Assembly: GCF_036323735.1 (NCBI RefSeq)
Contig: NC_086023.1
Coordinates: 13,235,501-13,299,500 of the forward strand
Length of the DNA stretch: 64,000 bases
Direction of reading: 5' to 3'
DNA from: Rattus norvegicus
Lineage: Eukaryota; Chordata; Mammalia; Rodentia; Muridae
Under the pieces are notes generated by a model. That model did not search any database. It saw only the letters and a program-made list of their open reading frames with translations, and was not told the origin of the DNA. Positions 21,651-33,035 of the stretch are shown one piece after another (position 1 is the first letter of the stretch; each line of letters begins with the position of its first letter). Made by a program: the position numbers and the translations under genes.

Positions 21651-24600
21651 ATGAATATAAAGGGAAAAAATAATCACTATTCCTTAATATCTCTCAATAT
21701 CAATGGCCTCAACTCCCCAATAAAAAGACATAGATTAACAAACTGGATACGCAACGAGGACCCTGCATTCTGCTGCCTACAGGAAACACACCTCAGAGAC
21801 AAAGACAGACACTACCTCAGAGTGAAAGGCTGGAAAACAACTTTCCAAGCAAATGGTCAGAAGAAGCAAGCTGGAGTAGCCATTCTAATATCAAATAAAA
21901 TCAATTTCCAACTAAAAGTCATCAAAAAAGATCAGGAAGGAAACTTCATATTCATCAAAGGAAAAATCCACCAAGATGAACTCTCAATCCTAAATATCTA
22001 TGCCCCAAATACAAGGGCACCTACATACATAAAAGAAACCTTACTAAAGCTCAAAACACACATTGCACCTCACACAATAATAGTGGGAGATTTCAACACC
22101 CCACTCTCATTAATGGACAGATCATGGAAACAGAAATTAAACAGTGATGTCGACAGACTAAGAGAAGTCATGAGCCAAATGGACTTAACGGATATTTATA
22201 GAACATTCTATCCTAAAGCAAAAGGATATACCTTCTTCTCAGCTCCTCATGGTACTTTCTCCAAAATTGACCATATAATTGGTCAAAAAACGGGCCTCAA
22301 CAGGTACAGAAAGATAGAAATAATCCCATGCGTGGTATCGGACCACCACAGCCTAAAACTGGTCTTCAATAACAATAAGGGAAGAATGCCCACATATACG
22401 TGGAAATTGAACAATGCTCTACTCAATGATAACCTGGTCAAGGAAGAAATAAAGAAAGAAATTAAAAACTTTTTAGAATTTAATGAAAATGAAGATACAA
22501 CATACTCAAACTTATGGGACACAATGAAAGCTGTGCTAAGAGGAAAACTCATAGCGCTGAGTGCCTGCAGAAAGAAACAGGAAAGAGCATATGTCAGCAG
22601 CTTGACAGCACACCTAAAAGCTCTAGAGCAAAAAGAAGCAAATACACCCAGGAGGAGTAGAAGGCAGGAAATAATCAAACTCAGAGCTGAAATCAACCAA
22701 GTAGAAACAAAAAGGACCATAGAAAGAATCAACAGAACCAAAAGTTGGTTCTTTGAGAAAATCAACAAGATAGATAAACCCTTAGCCAGACTAACGAGAG
22801 GACACAGAGAGTGCGTCCAAATTAACAAAATCAGAAATGAAAAGGGAGACATAACTACAGATTCAGAGGAAATTCAAAAAATCATCAGATCTTACTATAA
22901 AAACCTATATTCAACAAAATTTGAAAATCTTCAGGAAATGGACAATTTCCTAGACAGATACCAGGTATCGAAGTTAAATCAGGAACAGATAAACCAGTTT
23001 AACAACCCCATAACTCCTAAGGAAATAGAAGCAGTCATTGAAGGTCTCCCAACCAAAAAGAGCCCATGTCCAGACGGGTTTAGTGCAGAATTCTATCAAA
23101 CCTTCATAGAAGACCTCATACCAATATTATCCAAACTATTCCACAAAATTGAAACAGATGGAACCCTACCGAATTCCTTCTACGAAGCCACAATTACTCT
23201 TATACCTAAACCACACAAAGACACAACAAAGAAAGAGAACTTCAGACCAATTTCCCTTATGAATATCGACACAAAAATACTCAATAAAATTCTGGCAAAC
23301 CGAATTCAAGAGCACATCAAAACAATCATCCACCATGATCAAGTAGGCTTCATCCCAGGCATGCAGGGATGGTTTAATATACGGAAAACCATCAACGTGA
23401 TCCATTATATAAACCTACTGAAAGAACAGAACCACATGATCATTTCATTAGATGCTGAGAAAGCATTTGACAAAATTCAACACCCCTTCATGATAAAAGT
23501 CCTGGAAAGAATAGGAACTCAAGGCCCATACCTAAACATAGTAAAAGCCAAATACAGCAAACCAGTTGCTAGCATTAAACTAAATGGAGAGAAACTTGAA
23601 GCAATCCCACTAAAATCAGGGACTAGACAAAGCTGCCCACTCTCTCCCTACTTATTCAATTTAGTTCTTGAAGTTCTAGCCAGAGCAATCAGACAACAAA
23701 AGGAGATCAAGGGGATACAGATCGGAAAAGAAGAGGTCAAAATATCACTATTTGCAGATGACATGATAGTATATTTAAGTGATCCCAAAAGTTCCACCAG
23801 AGAACTACTAAAGCTGATAAACAACTTCAGCAAAGTGGCTGGGTATAAAATTAACTCAAATAAATCAGTTGCCTTCCTCTATACAAAAGAGAAACAAGCC
23901 GAGAAAGAAATTAGGGAAACGACACCCTTCATAATAGACCCAAATAATATAAAGTACCTCGGTGTGACTTTAACCAAGCAAATAAAAGATTTGTACAATA
24001 AGAACTTCAAGACACTGAGGAAAGAAATTGAAGAAGACCTCAGAAGATGGAAAGATCTCCCATGCTCATGGATTGGCAGGATTAATATAGTAAAAATGGC
24101 CATTTTACCAAAAGCAATCTACAGATTCAATGCAATCCCCATCAAAATACCAATCCAATTCTTCAAAGAGTTAGACAGAACAATTTGCAAATTCATCTGG
24201 AATAACAAAAAACCCAGGATAGCTAAAGCTATCCTCAACAATAAAAGGACTTCAGGGGGAATCACTATCCCTGAACTCAAGCAGTATTGCAGAGCAACAG
24301 TGATAAAAACTGCATGATATTGGTACAGAGACAGACAGATAGACCAATGGAATAGAATTGAAGACCCAGAAATGAACCCACACACCTATGGTCACTTGAT
24401 TTTTGACAAAGGAGCCAAAACCATCCAATGGAAAAAAGATAGCATTTTCAGCAAATGGTGCTGGTTCAACTGGAGGGCAACATGTAGAAGAATGCAGATC
24501 GATCCATCCTTATCACCCTGTACAAAGCTTAAGTCCAAGTAGATCAAGGACCTCCACATCAAACCAGACACACTCAAACTAATAGAAGAAAAACTAGGGA

Positions 24601-25477
24601 AGCATCTGGAACACATGGGCACTGGAAAAAGTTTCCTGAACAAAACACCAATGGCTTATGCTCTAAGATCAAGAATCGACAAATGGGATCTCATAAAACT
24701 GCAAAGCTTCTGTAAGGCAAAGGACACTGTGGTTAGGACAAAACGGCAACCAACAGATTGGGAAAAGATCTTTACCAATCCTACAACAGATAGAGGCCTT
24801 ATATCCAAAATATACAAAGAACTCAAGAAGTTTGACCGCAGGGAAACAAATAACCCTATTAAAAATGGGGTTCAGAGCTAAACAAAGAATTCACAGCTGA
24901 GGAATGCCGAATGGCTGAGAAACACCTAAAGAAATGTTCAACATCTTTAGTCATAAGGGAAATGCAAATCAAAACAACCCTGAGATTTCACCTCACACCA
25001 GTGCGATTGGCTAAGATCAAAAACTCAGGTGACAGCAGATGCTGGCAAGGATGTGGAGAAAGAGGAACACTCCTCCATTGTTGGTGGGATTGCAGACTGG
25101 TAAAACCATTCTGCAAATCAGTCTGGAGGTTCCTCAGAAAATTGGACATTGAACTGCCTGAGGATCCAGCTATACCTCTCTTGGGCATATACCCAAAAGA
25201 TGCCTCAACATATAAAAGAGACACGTGCTCCACTATGTTCATCGCAGCCTTATTTATAATAGCCAGAAAATGGAAAGAACCCAGATGCCCTTCAACAGAG
25301 GAATGGATACAGAAAATGTGGTACATCTACACAATGGAATATTACTCAGCTATCAAAAACAACGAGTTTATGAAATTCGTAGGCAAATGGTTGGAACTGG
25401 AAAATATCATCCTGAGTGAGCTAACCCAATCACAGAAAGACATACATGGTATGCACTCATTGATAAGTGGCTATTAG
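21651..25477 (+). pseudogene. L1 ORF2 (endonuclease/reverse transcriptase), broken
   Basis: ORF2p nicks target DNA and reverse transcribes L1 RNA. The first 888 codons are open. They include the AP-type endonuclease (LQETHL, NIYAPN, VGDFNTP, SDHHSL motifs in residues about 1-240) and the RT domain with FADD at residues 701-704 (bases 23751-23762). A TGA at 24315-24317 replaces the tryptophan codon seen at the same site in L1-B. A second in-frame stop (TAG) is at 24540-24542, and one A is missing from an A run near 24860, which shifts the frame. The remaining segment (24911-25477) holds the C-terminal Cys/His-rich region (CWQGCGERGTLLHCWWDC). The full protein would normally be about 1,275 aa. 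The copy is therefore not autonomously mobile as written. Confidence 0.95.
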
Positions 25478-26205
25478 CCCAAATGCTTGAATTACCCTAG
25501 ATCCCTAGAACAAACGAAACTCAAGACGGATGATCAAAATGTGAATGCTTCACTCCTTCTTTAAATGAGGAAAAAGAATACCCTTGGCAGGGAAGGGAGA
25601 GGCAAAGATTAAAACAGAGACTGAAGGAACACCCATTCAGAGCCTGCCCCACATGTGGACCATACATATACAGCCACCCAATTAGACAAGATGGATGAAG
25701 CAAAGAAGTGCAGACCGACAGGAGCCGGATGTAGATCTCTCCTGAGAGACACAGCCAGAATACAGCAAATACAGAGGCGAATGCCAGCAGCAAACCACTG
25801 AACTGAGAATAGGTCCCCTATTGAAGGAATCAGAGAAAGAACTGGAAGAGCTTGAAGGGGCTCGAGACCCCAAAAGTACAACAATGCCAAGCAACCAGAG
25901 CTTCCAGGGACTAAGCCACTAACTACCTAAAGACTATACATGGACTGACCCTGGACTCTGACCTCATAGGTAGCAATGAATATCCTAGTAAGAGCACCAG
26001 TGGAAGGGGAAGCCCTGGGTCCTGCTAAGACTGAACCCCCAGTGAACTAGTCTATGGGGGGAGGGCGGCAATGGGGGGAGGGTTGGGAGGGGAACACCCA
26101 TAAGGAAGGGGAGGGGGGAGGGGGATGTTTGCCCAGAAACCGGGAAAGGGAATAACACTCGAAATGTATATAAGAAATACTCAAGTTAATAAAAAAAAAA
26201 AAAAA
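25478..26205 (+). other. L1-A 3' UTR and poly(A) tail
   Basis: The 3' UTR follows the ORF2 stop and contains a G-rich polypurine tract (26055-26125) and the terminal block 'ataacactcgaaatgtatataagaaatac' with 'gttaat' and an A run. The same block, antisense, is the source-type sequence for the tiny insertion at 29408-29462 and the partial tail at 42860-42985. Confidence 0.9.
26055..26125 (+). other. G-rich tract with G-quadruplex potential
   Basis: Six or more G runs of 3-6 bases occur within 70 bases (ggggggaggg, ggggggagggttggg, aggggaggggggaggggg). G-rich 3' UTR tracts are a known feature of mammalian L1 and are proposed to form quadruplexes. L1-B has the same tract on the minus strand at about 37605-37680. 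Confidence 0.8.
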
Positions 26206-26221
26206 AAGAAACTTCTAAACC
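26206..26221. repeat. Right target-site duplication of L1-A
   Basis: AAGAAACTTCTAAACC; it pairs with 19689-19704. Confidence 0.9.
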
Positions 26222-26831
26222 AAAATATCCAGGGAATTCACCACAAAATGAAAAGACCAAATCTAAGATTAATTGGAATAGAAGAGAATGAAAATTCAGA
26301 GATCAAAGGACCTAAAAATGTCTTCAACAAAATCATAGAAGAAACTTCCCCAACCTAAAGAAAGAGATGGCCATAATGGTACAAGATGCCTACAGAACAC
26401 CAAATAAATAGGACCAGAAAAGAAAATCCTCTCGTCACATAATAATCAAAACACTAAATGCACAGAACAAAGAAAGAATACTAAAACCTGCAAGGAAAAA
26501 GAGCCAAGTAACACACAAATGCAGACCTATCAAAATTATACCACACTTCTAAACTATGAAAGCCAGAAGGGCCTGGTCAGAGGTCATGCAGAATCTAAGA
26601 GAACACAAGTGCCAGCCAAGGCTACTATACCTAGCAAAACTCTCGATCAACATAGATGGAGAAACCAAAATATTCCAGGACAAAACAGATTCAAACAGTA
26701 TCTACCAAGGAAGTCCTACAGAGGATCCTAGAAGGAAAACCCCAATACAAGGAGGATACCTATACAAAAGAAAAGACAAGATATTAAGCATCTTACAACA
26801 AAGGCAAAAGGAGAAAACCACAAGCACATAA
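26222..26831 (+). pseudogene. L1-O ORF1, C-terminal part (broken)
   Basis: Reading resumes where L1-A interrupted ORF1: 'aaatatccagggaattcaccacaaaatgaaaagaccaaa', then the RRM start (LRLIGIEENENSEIKG) and C-terminal domain fragments in alternating frames (MKARRAWSEVMQNLREHKCQ; LLYLAKLSINIDGET). Frameshifts near 26355 and 26410 and stops show that it is not functional. The ORF1 end lies near 26831, 20 bp before the ORF2 start. Confidence 0.85.
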
Positions 26832-26850
26832 AGTTACCTACAAAAGAAAT

Positions 26851-29800
26851 ATGACAGGAACCAACAATCTGTCTTTAATATTTCTCAATATTAATGGATT
26901 CAACTCCCGTATAAGAAGACATAAGCTAAGAGACTGGATATGCAAACAAGATCCAGCCTTTTGCTGCATACAAGAAACATACCTCAATAACAAAGACAGA
27001 TACTGTCTCAGAGTAAAAGGATACAAAATGGTCTTCCAAGCAAATGGTCCCAAGAAACCAGCTGAAATTGTCATCCTAATAGCCAATAAAATAAACTTCA
27101 ACCAAAAGTTATCAAGTGTGATGAGGAAGGACACTTCATATTCATCAAAGGGAAAATCCACCAAGAGAAAATCTCAATTCTGAGCATCTATGCACCAAAT
27201 GCAAAGGCACCCACATTCATAAAAGAAACATTAGTAAAGATCAAAACATACATTGAATCCCACCCAATAAGAGTGAGAGACTTCAACACCCCACCAATGG
27301 ATGGGTCATTGAAACAAAAACTAAACAGAGACACAGTGAAACTAATAGAAGTTATGAACCAAAAGGATTTAACAGATATCTATAGAACATTTCACCCTAA
27401 AACAAAAGAATATATCTTCTTCTCAGCACCTCATGGTACCTTCTCCAAAACTGACCATATAATTGGCCACAAAACAACCCTCAACCAATACAAGAAGATT
27501 GAAATAATCCCAAGGACCCTATCAGACCACCATGGCCTAAAGCTGCTCTCCAATAACAACAAAAGCAACAGAAACTCGCATATATGTGAAAACTGAACAA
27601 CTCTCTACTCAATGATAATTTGGTCAGGGATGAAATAAAGAATGAAATTAAAGACTTCATGGAATTTAATGAAAATGTTAACACACCGTACTCTAATTTA
27701 TAGGACACAAGGGAAGCAGTGCTAAGAAGAAAATTCATAGCACTAAGTGCCCTGGTAAAGAAACTAGAGAGATCTTACACTAGCAATTTAACAGCACATC
27801 TGAGAACTCTAGAACAAAAAGAAGCAAACTCATGCAAGAGGAGTAGAAGGCAGGAAATAGTCAAACTCAGGGCTGAAATCAACCAAATAAAAACAAAGAG
27901 AACAATACAAAGAACCAGCAAAAGCAAAAGCTGGTTCTTTGAAAGAATCAACAAGATAAAGAAAACCCTAGCCAAACAAACTGAAAGGCCAGAGGCAGTA
28001 TCCAAATTCACAAAATCAGAAATGAAAAGGGAAACATAACAGCAGAAACAAGGAAATTCAGAAAACCGTCAGATGCTAATACAAAAACCTATACTCAAAA
28101 AAAAAAAACTGGAAAATCTAGATGAAATGGATGATTTTTCTGATACTGCATACCAAAGTTAAATCAAGAGTAGATAAACTTTCTAAATAGACTCATATCC
28201 CGTAAGGAAATAGAAGAAGGCATTAAAAACCTCCCAACCAAAAAGAGCCCAGGAACAGATGGATTTAGTTCAAAATTGTACCAGACCTTCAAAGAAGACC
28301 TCACAACAATATTCCTCAAACTATTCCATAAAATAGAAAGAGAAGGAACACTACTCAATTCATTCTATGAAACCACACTTACTCTGATACCTAAACCACA
28401 CAAGGACCCTACCAAAATGAGAGCTTCAGACAAAACTTGCTAATGAATATAGATGCAAAGATACTTAATATAATTCTTGCAAACCAAATCCAAGAACACA
28501 TCAAAACCATCATTCAACGTAATCAAGTAGGTTTCATCCTAGGTGTGCAACATTGGCTCAATATCCAAAAATCCATTACAGTAATCCACCATATAAAAGA
28601 ACTCAAAAAACTCAAATGATCATCCCGCTCAATGAAGAAAAAGCATTTGACAAAATACAACACCCCTTCATGTTAAAATTATTGGAGATAGCAGGAATTC
28701 AAGGCCATACCTAAACATAATAAAAGCAATTTACTGAAAACCAACAGCCAACATCAAATTAAATAGAGAGATACTTGAAACAATCCCACTAAAATTTGGG
28801 ACAAGACAAAGATGCTCACTCTCCCCATATCTATTCAATATAGTATTGAAGTGCTAGCTAGAACAATAAGACAACAAAAAGAGATCAGGGGGATACGAAT
28901 TGACAAAGAAGAATTAAAGCTATCACTACTTGCAGATGATATGATAGTACACATAAGTGATCCCAAAAATTCTACCAGAGAACTTCTCCAGCTGACAAAC
29001 AACTTCGCGAAGTGGCTGGATATAAAATTAACTCAAATAAATCAGTAGCCTTCCTTTATACAAAGGATAAACAGGCTGAGAAAGAAATTAGGGAAACAAA
29101 TCCCTTTACAGAAAGCACAGATAATATAAAATATCCTGGGGTAACTCTAACCAAACAAGTGAAAAATCTTTATAATAACAACTTCAAGTCTCTCAAGAAA
29201 GAAATTGAAGATCTCAGAAAATAGAGAGATCTTCCATGCTCTTTGATTGGAGGAATTAACATAGTAAAAATGGTCATCCTACCAAAGGCAGTCTACAGAG
29301 TCAATGCAATCCCCATCAAATTCTCAACACAGTTCTTCAAAGACATGGTAAGAGCAATTCTCATATTCATCTGGAAAGGCAAAAAACCCAGAATAGAGAA
29401 AACAATTATTTGTTCTACATTCTTTTTTTTTATTAACTTGAGTGTTTCTTATTTACATTTCGAACAATTCTTAACAATAAAAGAACAGCTAGGGGAATCA
29501 CCATCCCTGGCCTCAGGCTCTATTACAGAGCAATAGTGATAAAAACTGCATGGTATTGGTACAGAGACAGACAGGTTGATCAATGGAATAAATTCAAGAC
29601 CCAGAAATAATACCATACACTTACCCACACCAAATCTTTGTCAAAGAAGCCAAAAATATACAATGGAAAAAGGTAAACATCTTCAATGAATGGTGCTGGT
29701 CTAAATGAATGTCTCTATGTAGAAAAATGCAAATAGAAACATGTTTTTCACCATGCACAAGGCTCAAGTCCAAGGAGATTAAGGATCTCAACATAATACC

Positions 29801-30688
29801 AGATACAGTCCATCTAATATAAGAGAAAGTGGAAAAGAGCCTTGAACTTATTGGCACAGGCAAAAATTTCCTAAACAGAACTCCAGTGGCTCATGCTCTA
29901 AGATCAAGAAATGTTGAATGGGACCTCATGAAATTGGAAATCTTCTGTAAGGCAAAAGATATAGCCAATAAGACAAATCAAAATTCTACTGATTGGGAAA
30001 AAAATCTTCACTTACCCCACACCTGATAGAGGGCTAATATCCAAAATATATAAAGAACTCAAGAAGCTTACCACCAAAAAACCCAAACAACCCAATCAAA
30101 AATGAGGTCAGAACAAAACCGAGAATAGCAATAGAGGAATCTCAAATGGCTGAGAAGCACCTAAAAAAATGTTCATAGTGATTAGAGAGATGCAAATCTA
30201 AACAACTTTGAGATTCCACCTTACACCAATCAGAATGGCTAAGATCAAAACCTCAGGTGACAACATATGGTTGTCAAGGATGTGGAGAAAGAGGAAGACT
30301 CCTCCATTTCTGATGGGATTGCAAACTGGTACAATCACTCTGGGAATCAATTTGGAGGTTCCTCAGAAAATTGGAAATGGACCTACTTAAGATCCAGAAA
30401 TACCACTCTTGGTAATATACCCCAAAGATGCCCCATGTTCATACTATGTTCATAGCAGCCTTGTTTGTGATAGCCAGAAGCTGGAGACAACCCAGATGTC
30501 CCACGACAGAAGAATGGATACAGAAAATCTGGTTCACTTATAAAATGGAATACTACTCAGCTATTAAGAATGAGAGCATCCTGAATTTTGTAAGCAAATG
30601 GATGGAACTAGAAAATGTCATCCTGAGTGAGGTAACTCAGACCAAAAAGGACATGCATGCTATGTTCTCACTAATAAGTAGATATTAG
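26851..30688 (+). pseudogene. L1-O ORF2 (endonuclease/RT), heavily broken
   Basis: Fragments in all three frames follow ORF2 order: endonuclease start (MTGTNNLSLIFLNINGFNS), IQETYL, RDFNTPPMDG, SDHHGLKLL, RT relic with LLADDMIVHISDPKNS (28812-29048; the expected F before A is L) and the C-terminal region ending LISRY at 30688. There are many frameshifts and stops, and a 55-bp foreign insertion at 29408-29462. The divergence from L1-A and the number of lesions agree with an old insertion that evolved neutrally. Confidence 0.9.
29408..29462 (-). mobile_element. 55-bp L1 3'-end micro-insertion
   Basis: Within L1-O ORF2 the + strand has a short unassigned stretch ('atttgttctacattc'), a run of nine T, then 'attaacttgagtgtttcttatttacatttcg', the reverse complement of the rat L1 3' terminus plus A tail. 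The 7-bp AACAATT is duplicated on both sides (29401-29407 and 29463-29469). The 15 bases beyond the A tail may be transduced or extra tail sequence. This is an extreme 5' truncation. Confidence 0.85.
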
Positions 30689-31806
30689 CAAAAATAAGTA
30701 AATAAAATAAAAGGACAGAATACCTAAGATACAGTCCACAGAACTCTAAAAGGCCAATAAGCTGAAGGGCCCAAGTGAGGATGTCTCAGTTCCACTTTGG
30801 AGAGAAGAAAGCAATCACAACGGGGGAGAAAGGGAGGGAGAGAGGGAAGGAAAGGGGATGAGAGTGGGAGGAGAGGGGAACATGGTCTAGTATTGGGTGT
30901 GGGAAAAGGACTGAAGCTCTAAGGGCCAGCAGAAAAATATCAAAACAGGCCACCTGGGTAGGAAGGAGGTTGGGAGAACCCTCTAGAATGTACTAGAGAC
31001 CTGGGAAGTGAGAGACTCTCAAGACCCAAAGGGGGGAACTTTAGATGAAAGGCCCTATAGTGGGGAGGGGGAATTTATTGAATCCACCTCCAGCAGAAAA
31101 ACAGGGCATCAAGTGAGGGATGGGGTTGCTATCCCACAGCCAAAGTTCTAACTCATAATTCTTCCTGTCTGAAACTAATGCAGGGATGAAATGGAGAAGA
31201 GCCTGAGGAAAAGAAAGTCCAGCAACAGGCCCAAAATGGGATCCAGCTAAAGGGGAGGCCCTAAGACCTGACAACATTACTGAAGCTATGGGGTGTTCAC
31301 AAAAAGGGACCTACCATGACTGCCCTCCAAAAAACCCAACAAGCAGCTGAAAGAGTCAGATGCTAATCTGCACACCCAACCAACAAACAGAAGCTGCTGA
31401 CTGCTCTGGTTGAATTAGGGAAGAGCTGTGGGAAGCTAAGGAGAGCAACCCTATAGGAGGACCAGCAGTCTCCATTAACCTATTTCCCTGAGATCTCTCA
31501 GACACTGGATCACCAACCAGGCAGCATACACCAGCTGAGATGAGACCTCCAACACACAATATAGCAGAGGACTGACAGGTCTGGACTCAGTCAGAGAAGA
31601 CACACCTAACCCTCAAGATGTTAGAGGCCCCAGGAAGTTTAGAATTCTGGTGGGGTCGGTGGGGACATCCTTGTGGAACTGGGGGAGTGTGGGGAGGGGC
31701 TGAGGAAGTGGTATGGGATGTGGAACTCTTGGGAGTGGACCAGGAGGGGAATAAAATCTGGAGTGTAAAAATAAATAAATTAATTAAATAAATAACAAAA
31801 CAAAAC
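30689..31806 (+). other. L1-O 3' UTR
   Basis: The long purine-rich 3' UTR (blocks such as 'gggagggagagagggaagg', 'ggaggggaataaaatctggag') ends in 'taaaaataaataaattaattaaataaataac', a degenerate A tail. It matches, antisense, the 3' UTR of L1-C (50918-51990) and not that of the young L1s. This supports placing L1-O and L1-C in the same older lineage. Confidence 0.8.
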
Positions 31807-31821
31807 AAACTTCAGAAGAGT
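31807..31821. repeat. Right target-site duplication of L1-O
   Basis: AAACTTCAGAAGAGT; it pairs with 18294-18308 with two differences. Confidence 0.75.
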
Positions 31822-32689
31822 CACTTTAAAGCCCTGTAGAAGGGTCTCAGAAATGACAGAAAGAAAACCAAATGACACGATTTAAGAGATTCAGAGATGA
31901 AAAGAAAAGCCAAGGGAAGGGCACATAGAAAGCACAATTGATTAGGCTAAATAGCCAATCAAATGAGCAGAAGTAGAGAACCTGTGTTCAAGATGACTAG
32001 CAAATATCTAAGTGAGCAAAGAGCTGATAGTTTTGTCACTGGGAACCATTTTCAAGAAATCAAATTTCTCAGTCCCACTTTTGTAGATTTGGATTCTGGC
32101 GGTCTGAGGCAAGGATTTGGTACTCTTGGCAAATAGCCCAAATTAATCTTTTCCAGACATTTGTGTTGTAACCTGCTCTGAGCAACACTGATGTAAGCAT
32201 TTATTGAGCCTCGGGGAGAATCTGTGATTCTCATTCTCTTAAGAAATGTTTTGTGACTTCCTACAGTATACCACATATTGTGCTAAATTTACAAAGATGC
32301 AAAAAGGGACAGAGAGATGGAAAAGTACCTATGCTGTCAACCAAAGCAGGGGACAGACATCCAAACTCATCATCGTTCATTCTGAGAAGGGCTTTGAGAA
32401 AAAGCAGAGCCCTGTGAGAATGCAGAAAAGTGGAGCTGGCTCACTGCAGAAAATTAGCAAAGTCTCACACAGGAGCAATATCTGAGTAGACTGCCTGGGA
32501 GTTAAGTCAGCAAAGAGGGTAAAGACCAGAATTGGAAGAGGCAAGCAAGACCCCCCAGAAGCCAACATGAAGTCAGACATCAGAGAGGGTAACGAGAGGG
32601 AAGAGGCAGGGTCAGAAACCTGCAACTAATGCAGAAAAGGAAAGGATGGTCCAAGTGTTCAACCGCAGGGTGCGTCCATGCAACGGGAG
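31822..32689. other. Unrecognised non-coding stretch
   Basis: No gene or repeat is recognised. Confidence 0.35.
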
Positions 32690-33035
32690 ACTGAAAGGCA
32701 ACTTACAGAAGGAGAGAGGGTTTATTTTGGCTCACAATGTGTGGAAATACAGTCTATACCAGAAGGAATGGTGTGGTGGTAGGAGTAAGGTAGCTCACTG
32801 CATTGCATCCACAGTCAGGAAGCAGAAGGACAAATGCTGGGGCTCCCCTCCTTCCTCACTTTTATTCAGTCCAAGACCTCAGTCCATTGTGATAGGGCTA
32901 CCAGCAGTCCTATCTTCCCATCTCAATGAAACTTCTCTGGGAACACCCTCAAAGCATAACCAAAGCTGTGTCTCCCAGGTGACTACAGATCCAGTCAAGT
33001 TGACAATGAAAATGAACCATTTTAGCTGTAGGGTA
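32690..33035 (-). mobile_element. Rodent dispersed repeat, antisense (same family as 8207-8490)
   Basis: The blocks 'gagagagggtttattttggctcaca', 'cattgcatccacagtcaggaagcagaagga', 'ttttattcagtccaagacc', 'ggtgactacagatcc' and 'gtcaagttgacaatgaa' are the reverse-complement order of the repeat seen at 8.2 kb. A 139-codon open frame across it (32646-33065) is coincidental. Confidence 0.55.

Larger units (their letters stand above)
19705..26205 (+). mobile_element. Young full-length rat L1 ('L1-A')
   Basis: This 6.5-kb LINE-1 contains a 5' UTR (19705-20448), an intact ORF1 (20449-21591), ORF2 (21651-25477, broken), a G-rich 3' UTR (25478-26190) and a 15-base A tail. The 5' end falls inside a monomer when compared with L1-B, so at least part of the promoter region is present. 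A 16-bp TSD and low divergence from L1-B place it among the young rat L1 (L1_RN-like) copies. It inserted into ORF1 of L1-O. Confidence 0.95.
18309..31806 (+). mobile_element. Old full-length rodent L1 ('L1-O'), split by younger L1-A
   Basis: The parts appear in L1 order: 5' UTR (18309-19168), ORF1 start (19169), ORF1 remainder after the inserted L1-A (26222-26830), ORF2 relics (26851-30688) and a long 3' UTR ending in an A-rich tail (30689-31806). The ORFs carry many stops and frameshifts, and divergence from L1-A is large. It resembles the older Lx-type rodent L1 families, although the subfamily is not assigned. A 15-bp near-perfect TSD frames the whole, which shows one ancestral insertion of about 7 kb later enlarged by 6.5 kb. 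Confidence 0.85.

Noticed and set aside
21651..24317. 888-codon open frame that could be taken for a long host gene
   Set aside because: It is the first two thirds of L1 ORF2 (endonuclease and RT motifs) and is embedded in a TSD-flanked L1.
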